Origin: Bacteroidales bacterium
GTDB taxonomy: Bacteria > Bacteroidota > Bacteroidia > Bacteroidales > WCHB1-69
Length of the DNA stretch: 12,451 nt
Direction: 5' to 3'
Assembly: GCA_017618435.1 (NCBI GenBank)
Contig: JAFZUH010000047.1
Span: 1-12,451 of the forward strand
This document shows, in pieces, positions 1-5,516 of this stretch (position 1 is the stretch's first letter; each line of letters opens with the position of its first letter). The notes under the pieces are model-generated. The model was given only the letters and a program-made list of their open reading frames with translations. It had not been told where the DNA came from and did no database searches. The translations under genes were made by a program, and so were the position numbers.

Positions 1-15
1 GAAAGAAATCTAAAT

Positions 16-47
16 AAAAAAAGAGCAACAAATGTTGCTCTTTTTTT
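16..47. terminator. Intrinsic terminator after rpmB, possibly bidirectional
   Basis: A perfect 9-bp inverted repeat (AGAGCAACA at 22-30 and TGTTGCTCT at 33-41) is flanked by an A run at 16-21 and a T run at 42-47. Either strand therefore gives a hairpin followed by U residues. It lies just after the rpmB stop codon and should end the rpmB transcript. It could also serve a convergent gene beyond the left edge, which is not visible. Confidence 0.85.
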
Positions 48-69
48 ATAATATTCTGTCTTTTACAAA

Positions 70-306
70 TTAGTAAATAATGCCTTTATCATAGGCTTTT
101 TGTAATGAATTTAATACTCCATTTCTATTGATATGTTTGATACCTTTAGCAGAAACCTTCAATACCACCCATTCATCTGTTTCCGGAATATAAAATTTCT
201 TTTCTTGCAAATTTGGATAAAATCTACGTTTCGTTTTTATATTTGAATGAGAAACATAATTTCCTTTTAATGCTTTTTTTCCTGTTATCACACAAATTTT
301 TGACAT
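70..306 (-). CDS. rpmB: 50S ribosomal protein L28
   Basis: This encodes ribosomal protein bL28, a small basic protein of the large ribosomal subunit. The 78-residue product has the family opening MSKICVITGKKA, followed by the basic SHSNIKTKRRF stretch (residues 19-29). The central KKFYIPETDEWVVLKVSAKGI segment is typical of L28 from Bacteroidota, and the length fits the short form of that phylum. The start is ATG at 304-306, with a purine-rich AGGAAAGG about 12 bases upstream. No zinc-binding cysteine pair is present, so this is a zinc-free form. In many Bacteroidota rpmB is followed by rpmG (L33) and a small DUF4295 gene. Here a strong terminator follows the stop codon within about 25 bases, so rpmB appears to be transcribed alone. 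The product call is secure; the single-gene transcript is inferred. Confidence 0.95.
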   Translation of the reverse strand: MSKICVITGKKALKGNYVSHSNIKTKRRFYPNLQEKKFYIPETDEWVVLKVSAKGIKHINRNGVLNSLQKAYDKGIIY

Positions 307-356
307 AATATAAATACCTTTCCTTTATTTTTTACTCTATTACGTTTTCAGAAATG

Positions 357-383
357 CAAAGATACAACTTTTTTTCTTACCAA
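357..383 (-). promoter_or_regulatory. Bacteroidota-type promoter for rpmB
   Basis: On the minus strand TATCTTTG (357-364) matches the TAnnTTTG -7 element. A TTG (381-383) lies 16 bases upstream, slightly short of the usual spacing, and a TTAG (387-390) lies 22 bases upstream. The predicted transcript would start near 350 and have a leader of about 45 bases. The -7 element is clear; the -33 assignment is uncertain. Confidence 0.6.
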
Positions 384-493
384 TAACTAATTTATTGAAA
401 ATATTTTTTCTTATATCATTTTTCCAAACCAAATTTTTTTTTTTAAGAAAGAACTATAAGGCGAGACGGAAACCGAGGTTACTAATTATTAGA

Positions 494-1501
494 TTATTTG
501 TTTGACATTTCTTTTGTTAAACGTTCTGTAAGCAAAGGTATTATTTTGTGGACATCACCCACAATTCCCATATCTGCCACTTGGAAAATCGGAGCAAATT
601 TATCTTTGTTTATTGCAATAATAAATTCAGATTCTTCCATTCCTGCCAAATGTTGAATAGCCCCAGAAATACCGCAAGCAAAATACACATCCGGTCTGAC
701 GGTTTTTCCCGTTTGACCAACTTGTTTATCATGTTCCATCACACCTGCATCTACCATAGAACGGGAAGATGAAACTTGAGCATGAAGTACTTGAGCCAAT
801 TTATCCAATTTTCTAAACCCTTCTTCATTACCGACACCACGTCCACCTGATACCAAAATTTTGGCTTCTGTAATATCTATTTTTGTTTTTTCGTTCTTAA
901 TAGTTTCCAATAATTTGACTTTGAATTTAGATTCATCAAATTGTGGCATAAAATTGATAATCTCCCCTTTTCTACTATCGTCTTTGGTGGCTTTTTGCAT
1001 AACCCCCGGACGAACGGTTGACATTTGCGGACGATGTTCTGTACACATAATTGTTGCCATCAAATTACCGCCAAAAGCAGGTCTTGTCATCATCAAGTGC
1101 CCGTCTTCTGATATTTCCAGACTTGTACAATCTGCGGTTAAACCTGTGGACAATCGGGCAGACAATCTAGGACCCAAATCACGACCAATTGTACTTGCTC
1201 CTATCAATACGATAGCAGGATTAAATTTATTTATCACTTGATAAATGGCTTGAGCATATTGCTCTGTCAAATAATCTTTCAATTGAGGGCAATCCATACA
1301 AATAACTTCATCGGCACCGTATGCTATCAAAGTTTGGCATTGGTCAGTTATTTGATACCCTGGAAACATTGCAACTACTTTTTGATTCAATTTTTGTGCC
1401 AATTCATGGGCTTTGCCAAGCAATTCCAAAGCAACTGATTGAATTTCACCATTTCTTTGTTCTATAAAAACAAATACATTTTTACTTGTTAACTTATCCA
1501 T
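494..1501 (-). CDS. etfA: Electron transfer flavoprotein alpha subunit
   Basis: This is the alpha subunit of the ETF heterodimer, which binds FAD and exchanges electrons with acyl-CoA dehydrogenases. The 335-residue protein has the N-terminal ETF domain (about 8-190) and the C-terminal FAD-binding domain (about 205-330). Family FAD-site motifs are present in order: SGGRGVG (218-224), SRSMVDAG (246-253), QVGQTGKTV (260-268), ACGISGAIQH (275-284), INKD (297-300) and GIVGD (312-316). Length is normal and no ferredoxin domain is fused at the N terminus, unlike some clostridial EtfA. The start is ATG at 1499-1501. It is the last gene of an acyl-CoA dehydrogenase, etfB, etfA operon, 42 bases after etfB. 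No convincing hairpin terminator follows it. Family assignment is very secure; the physiological electron donor and acceptor are not shown by the sequence. Confidence 0.95.
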   Translation of the reverse strand: MDKLTSKNVFVFIEQRNGEIQSVALELLGKAHELAQKLNQKVVAMFPGYQITDQCQTLIAYGADEVICMDCPQLKDYLTEQYAQAIYQVINKFNPAIVLIGASTIGRDLGPRLSARLSTGLTADCTSLEISEDGHLMMTRPAFGGNLMATIMCTEHRPQMSTVRPGVMQKATKDDSRKGEIINFMPQFDESKFKVKLLETIKNEKTKIDITEAKILVSGGRGVGNEEGFRKLDKLAQVLHAQVSSSRSMVDAGVMEHDKQVGQTGKTVRPDVYFACGISGAIQHLAGMEESEFIIAINKDKFAPIFQVADMGIVGDVHKIIPLLTERLTKEMSNK

Positions 1502-1543
1502 ATTTAATCTATTTTATGAATTTTATCATTTGTGTAAAAACAC

Positions 1544-2326
1544 TTAAATGATGAATTTTTCTTTTAATTTATTAATAATTATTTCGACCGCTTGTTCGCT
1601 ATCCACTTCATACATTTGCCCTGCCGCTTTTGTTCCTTTGGTGAAAGATTTTTTCACTCTTGTAGGAGAACCATTCAAACCTAATTTGGATTTGTCGACA
1701 GGGAAAGTGTCTGCTGTCCATATTTCCACTTCTTTATCAAAAGCGTCCATAATACCGGCAACTGACATGTAGCGTGCCTTATTTGCAGAAGCCAATACAG
1801 TGAACAAACACGGTGCATCTACTGACAATAGTTGATACCCGTCTTCTGTTTCTTTTTTGACAGTAAATGTTTTATTACCGTCAAATTTCAAATCGGTAAC
1901 ATAAGAAACTTGAGGCAATCCCAAATGTTCCGCAATTTGAGGACCAACTTGTGCCGTATCTCCATCAATAGCTTGACGCCCTGTAATAATAATATCATAA
2001 TCAAGATTTTTCAAGGCTGCAGCCAAGGCATTTGATGTTGCCAATGTATCAGCACCCGCAAACACTCTATCGGTAAGCAATATTGCCCTATCAACTCCCA
2101 TGGCAAATGCCTCTCTTAAAATTTCATCGGCTTGAGGCGGTCCCATGGTTATAACTGTAACATGGGCATTATATTTGTCTTTTAATTGCAAAGCAAATTC
2201 CAAGCCGCCTTTGTCATCGGGATTCATTATACTTGGAACTCCTGTACGAATTAAAGTACCAGAAACAGGATCTATTTTTATTTCTGTGGTATCCGGAACT
2301 TGTTTTATACAAACTACAATTTTCAT
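1544..2326 (-). CDS. etfB: Electron transfer flavoprotein beta subunit
   Basis: This is the beta subunit of ETF, which pairs with the downstream EtfA and holds the second nucleotide or flavin (AMP in simple ETFs, FAD in bifurcating ones). The protein has about 260 residues and opens with MKIVVCIKQVPDT, the usual EtfB start. I chose ATG at 2324-2326 over an in-frame TTG two codons upstream, because the family begins at this methionine and TTG starts are rare. The nucleotide-binding loop reads GRQAIDGDTAQVGP (about 116-129). From memory, a DGDTAQVGP loop is found in anaerobic, clostridial-type ETFs, whereas mitochondrial-type ETFs read DDDxNQTG. This favours the anaerobic and possibly bifurcating class. 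The gene lies 24 bases after the acyl-CoA dehydrogenase stop codon, so co-transcription and translational proximity are likely. Confidence 0.95.
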   Translation of the reverse strand: MKIVVCIKQVPDTTEIKIDPVSGTLIRTGVPSIMNPDDKGGLEFALQLKDKYNAHVTVITMGPPQADEILREAFAMGVDRAILLTDRVFAGADTLATSNALAAALKNLDYDIIITGRQAIDGDTAQVGPQIAEHLGLPQVSYVTDLKFDGNKTFTVKKETEDGYQLLSVDAPCLFTVLASANKARYMSVAGIMDAFDKEVEIWTADTFPVDKSKLGLNGSPTRVKKSFTKGTKAAGQMYEVDSEQAVEIIINKLKEKFII

Positions 2327-2350
2327 ATTCAATATATTATGTAAAAAAAA

Positions 2351-3490
2351 TTATTTAAACAATTTACCTGCAATTACCATTCTTTGCACTTCAGATGTAC
2401 CTTCATATATTTCGGTAATTTTTGCATCTCTCATCATTCTTTCCACCGGATATTCTCTGGTATAACCATAACCGCCATGGAATTGAACGGCTTTTGTGGT
2501 TACTTCCATAGCCGTTTCAGCAGCGAACAATTTACACATGGCAGCATCAGCGGAATATGGCAACCCACTGTCTTTTTTGTATGACGCACTACGTACCAAC
2601 AAACGAGCCGCTTGAACACGAGTTTCCAAATTGGCAATTTGGAATTGAGTATTTTGAAAAGCCGCTAATGCTCTTCCAAATTGTTTCCGTTCCTTGGTAT
2701 ATTTTATGGTTTCATCAAGAGCCCCTTGTGCTATTCCCAACGCTTGCGAAGCAATACCGATACGTCCTCCGTCAAGTGTTTTCATGGCAATGGCAAAGCC
2801 CTTGCCCTCTTTGCCTAAAAGATTTGCTTTGGGAATACGGCAATTTTCAAATATCAACTCACGGGTAGCAGAACCTCTAATACCCATTTTCAACTCTTTT
2901 TTGCCGAAAGTAAAACCGGGAGTGTCTTTTTCTACAATAAATGCAGATATACCTTTTGTTCCTAAAGACTTGTCTGTCATTGCAAAAACAACATATACAT
3001 GGGCATATCCCGCATTGGTGATGAATATTTTATTTCCATTCAACACCCATTCATCACCGTCTAATACTGCCGTTGTTTGTTGCATAGCAGCATCTGTTCC
3101 TGCATTGGGTTCTGTCAAACCAAATGCTCCCAACCATTCACCGGAAGCCATTTTCGGCAGATAATATTGTTTTTGTTCTTCTGTTCCATGGTCTAAAATC
3201 GGAGACATTCCCAATGATGTATGAGCGGAAACAATAACACCTGTTGTTGCACATACTCTTGACAATTCTTCCACTGCCATAGAATACATTTGATTGGTTC
3301 CGCCTTGCCCGCCATATTCTTTGGGAATTGGAATGCCAAACAAACCAATTTTCTTCATTTTTTCCACTGTTTCAATAGGGAAACGTTCTTGATCGTCTAT
3401 TTCTGCAGCAAGTGGTTTCACTTCATTTTCTGCAAATGAACGAATCATTTGCAAAAACAATTCTTCTTTTTTATTTATACTAAAATCCAT
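2351..3490 (-). CDS. Acyl-CoA dehydrogenase, short-chain/butyryl-CoA type
   Basis: This FAD enzyme interconverts acyl-CoA and trans-2-enoyl-CoA, exchanging electrons with the ETF encoded just downstream. The 379 residues are full length. There is an N-terminal helical domain (about 6-117), the mid-domain signature GAFGLTEPNAGTD (121-133), a beta domain to about 225, and a C-terminal helical domain. FAD-contact segments ERKQFGRALAAFQ (267-279) and QFHGGYGY (336-343) are present. The catalytic base is Glu363 in EIYEGTSE, the position used by short- and medium-chain and butyryl-CoA dehydrogenases. The start is ATG at 3488-3490. Gene order and ETF type resemble butyryl-CoA dehydrogenase/EtfBA clusters, but crotonase, hydroxybutyryl-CoA dehydrogenase and thiolase genes are not in the window. 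Chain-length preference and reaction direction therefore remain inference. It could equally serve branched-chain acyl-CoA oxidation. Confidence 0.93.
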   Translation of the reverse strand: MDFSINKKEELFLQMIRSFAENEVKPLAAEIDDQERFPIETVEKMKKIGLFGIPIPKEYGGQGGTNQMYSMAVEELSRVCATTGVIVSAHTSLGMSPILDHGTEEQKQYYLPKMASGEWLGAFGLTEPNAGTDAAMQQTTAVLDGDEWVLNGNKIFITNAGYAHVYVVFAMTDKSLGTKGISAFIVEKDTPGFTFGKKELKMGIRGSATRELIFENCRIPKANLLGKEGKGFAIAMKTLDGGRIGIASQALGIAQGALDETIKYTKERKQFGRALAAFQNTQFQIANLETRVQAARLLVRSASYKKDSGLPYSADAAMCKLFAAETAMEVTTKAVQFHGGYGYTREYPVERMMRDAKITEIYEGTSEVQRMVIAGKLFK

Positions 3491-3623
3491 ATAATATTAT
3501 ATTTCTTTGATTAATCGTTAATATATTTATTTGTTATCAAAACCTTTATTTACAAATAAATAATCAGCATTCAATTTGATATTCTATCTTCAATATTTAT
3601 TTGACAATTTTGGGTTTGATTTG

Positions 3624-3655
3624 CAAAGATAGCATTTTTTTCTTATCAAAACAAA
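3624..3655 (-). promoter_or_regulatory. Promoter of the acyl-CoA dehydrogenase-etfBA operon
   Basis: On the minus strand TTTG (3652-3655) is followed after exactly 20 bases by TATCTTTG (3624-3631). This is a full match to the Bacteroidota -33 TTTG / -7 TAnnTTTG promoter. Transcription would begin near 3618 and give an untranslated leader of about 128 bases. It lies in the gap after the LEA lipoprotein gene, so the operon has its own start. Confidence 0.75.
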
Positions 3656-3679
3656 TATTTCAATGAAATATATACTATT

Positions 3680-4240
3680 TTATAAAGTTGCAGTTAATCT
3701 GATAAACGATGGAAAAGTAAAGTTATCTATTGTTGGTTTCACTTTTAAAATCACATGTGATTTTTCCTGCCCATTGCCCATTATGTTTTGATAGAGTTCA
3801 TAAACATCTTTTAACGACCTTTCTTTCAACAATTTTGCAGCATCATACATCACAGGAACTTTTACGGTTGTGGTTGCATTCGGTTGTATAACTATTGTTT
3901 GGGAATAGCTTCCTCTTAACAACTCCTCTCCTTCATACTCCACTATCCATTGTATTTTATTAATGGTTGCCTGCTGATTAGATGGATTTTTAACATCTAC
4001 TCCAACTTTAAATTTAATTTCGGCAGTTTTATTCGTAATAGCGGAAACAATTTTCATCGCATCAAGCACATTCAATTGATTTATATCCTTAACCTTATCC
4101 AAATTTATTCCTGCTATATAAAAATCAGACAAACCTGTTACGGCAAAAGAACATTTGGCCAAAACTTTGGATTGTTTGACAACAGAACACGAATAAACCA
4201 ACAAACAACATACACATAATAAAACACCTGTCTTTTTCAT
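3680..4240 (-). CDS. LEA/WHy-domain lipoprotein
   Basis: The product is a predicted secreted lipoprotein of 186 residues with one LEA type 2 (WHy) beta-sandwich domain. The biochemical role is unknown; the fold is linked to desiccation and stress proteins. With the start at ATG 4238-4240 the protein begins MKKTGVLLCVCCLLVYSC, a short signal peptide with a lipobox (V-Y-S before Cys18) for lipidation. A 15-codon longer reading frame exists upstream, but it runs through the preceding terminator hairpin and would spoil the signal peptide, so I reject it. The LEA_2 hallmarks are VDVKNPSNQQATINKIQW in the first half, then a GSYSQ turn and a PNATTTVKVPVMYD strand pair. No catalytic residues are evident. 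It lies downstream of the TPR gene on the same strand, but the terminator between them suggests reduced or separate expression. I see no clear promoter of its own. Confidence 0.75.
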   Translation of the reverse strand: MKKTGVLLCVCCLLVYSCSVVKQSKVLAKCSFAVTGLSDFYIAGINLDKVKDINQLNVLDAMKIVSAITNKTAEIKFKVGVDVKNPSNQQATINKIQWIVEYEGEELLRGSYSQTIVIQPNATTTVKVPVMYDAAKLLKERSLKDVYELYQNIMGNGQEKSHVILKVKPTIDNFTFPSFIRLTATL

Positions 4241-4260
4241 TTTCTCAATATTTTGAAACA

Positions 4261-4301
4261 TTTTTATAAAACAAAGAAAAGCCATCTTTCGATAGCTTTT
4301 C
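4261..4301 (-). terminator. Intrinsic terminator after the TPR gene
   Basis: Read on the minus strand, an 11-bp stem (4276-4286 with 4291-4301, including one G-U pair) closes a GAAA tetraloop (4287-4290). A U-rich stretch with the order TTTGTTTT follows at about 4268-4275. It sits 26 bases after the TPR stop codon and should end most gyrA-TPR transcripts before the LEA lipoprotein gene. Confidence 0.85.
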
Positions 4302-4326
4302 CTGAATACTCAATGAAAATCAAAAA

Positions 4327-5493
4327 CTATTTGTTTTCTTGTAAGGTTTTCATTTTTTCATTTATATCTTTGAGTTTATCATATTCGTTAGTTCTTGTAT
4401 ATACTTGACGTAACATATACAAAGTATTATAATCATTACCTTGTATCGCTTGTGCTTTTTCCAAGAACGGTTGTGATTTTTTCAATATTTCCTCTGAAGC
4501 CGCTTTAACTCTATCGTATTCTGCATCATCATCAATATCGCCAAGTCCTTTGGCCATATCTGCATATTGGTTAAAATAGCAACTGCCCATATTATAATTT
4601 ACTTCGTATGATTCCGGTGCTATTTCAAGTGCTCTTTGCAGATATTTTTCCGCATCGTTGTATTTATGTTGTCCTATCAAAGAAGAACCGTAGTTTACAA
4701 GCATTGTTATATCGTTCGGATTTTTGCTTAAAGCATCTTCCATAATTTCGGTGGATTTATCTTCCATTCCAGCCCAAGAATAAACAATGGCCGCTGTTGA
4801 AGCAAATGCATAATAATTGCTATCCCCTTCAAACATTTTCAAAGTTTCTTCCACTCCTTGTAATGTTATTGCTGGATCTTCAGCAAATTGATATGCAGTT
4901 GCCAACAATCTATAAGGAAGGATTCCTTGACCTTTATATTTGTTTTTCAACAATACGGCAAATTCCTTTTTCGTAATATCATATTGTTTTGCATGGAAAG
5001 CAGTAAATCCATACATAAATACGGTATTAACATTTGCATTGGCTTTTCTTGCCATTTCTGCCACTAATACAGCACTGTCCATCGCTTGATTTTGCAACAA
5101 AGCATAGGCTTTTTGGAACAACATATTTGAAACGAATACCAAACCTTGTTTTGGAGATTGCGGTTTCATATTTGGCACTGCCACATTAGGATCCAATGTC
5201 AAGGCTTGCATATAAGCATTATAGGCTTCTATGTCTGCATTAGGTAACATTTTTTTGTAATAATCGTTGTTCGAATTACTTATTTGCAATGCAATATTAC
5301 CATAATACAACCACGTTTTTGCTTCATTTTTCGTATCTTCATATTCAAGAGCATTCTTTATTGAACGCAAGGCTTTGTCGTAATAGCCGTTTCCATAATG
5401 AGAATATGCATTACGAAGTTCTTTTTCCCCTGATTGTGCTGTTGCCCAACTAATCGCTCCTATCAATGAGAGCATTAAAACTAACTTTTTCAT
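4327..5493 (-). CDS. Exported tetratricopeptide-repeat protein
   Basis: The 388-residue protein has an N-terminal signal peptide (MKKLVLMLSLIGAISWATA, cleavage likely before Gln20), so it should be exported to the periplasm or envelope. The rest is mostly alpha-helical TPR-like repeats. The clearest units are residues 24-50 (YSHYGNGYYDKALRSIKNAL), 155-186, 224-257 and 262-310. The best match, at 264-292, contains NYGSSLIGQHKYNDAEKYLQ and a following ALEIAP turn. TPR arrays usually bind partner proteins; no enzyme domain or lipobox cysteine is present. The start ATG (5491-5493) lies only 23 bases after the gyrA stop codon, so it is probably co-transcribed with gyrA. I recall a TPR gene after gyrA in other Bacteroidota, but its partner is not known to me. 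The export and repeat calls are firm; the function is unassigned. Confidence 0.85.
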   Translation of the reverse strand: MKKLVLMLSLIGAISWATAQSGEKELRNAYSHYGNGYYDKALRSIKNALEYEDTKNEAKTWLYYGNIALQISNSNNDYYKKMLPNADIEAYNAYMQALTLDPNVAVPNMKPQSPKQGLVFVSNMLFQKAYALLQNQAMDSAVLVAEMARKANANVNTVFMYGFTAFHAKQYDITKKEFAVLLKNKYKGQGILPYRLLATAYQFAEDPAITLQGVEETLKMFEGDSNYYAFASTAAIVYSWAGMEDKSTEIMEDALSKNPNDITMLVNYGSSLIGQHKYNDAEKYLQRALEIAPESYEVNYNMGSCYFNQYADMAKGLGDIDDDAEYDRVKAASEEILKKSQPFLEKAQAIQGNDYNTLYMLRQVYTRTNEYDKLKDINEKMKTLQENK

Positions 5494-5516
5494 AACACTT
5501 TATTTTTTATTGTTAT

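Noticed and set aside
2145..2465. A 106-codon plus-strand frame over the etfB/acyl-CoA dehydrogenase junction
   Set aside because: It is antisense to two well-identified genes, has no recognisable domain, and reads like a reverse complement of coding sequence.
2694..3164. A 156-codon plus-strand frame within the acyl-CoA dehydrogenase gene
   Set aside because: It lies wholly antisense to a full-length, conserved enzyme gene and shows no family features or start signals.
3655..3671. 7-bp hairpin after the LEA gene as its terminator
   Set aside because: The stem is almost all A-T, the T-rich stretch after it is broken, and it touches the -33 element of the next operon; too weak to call.
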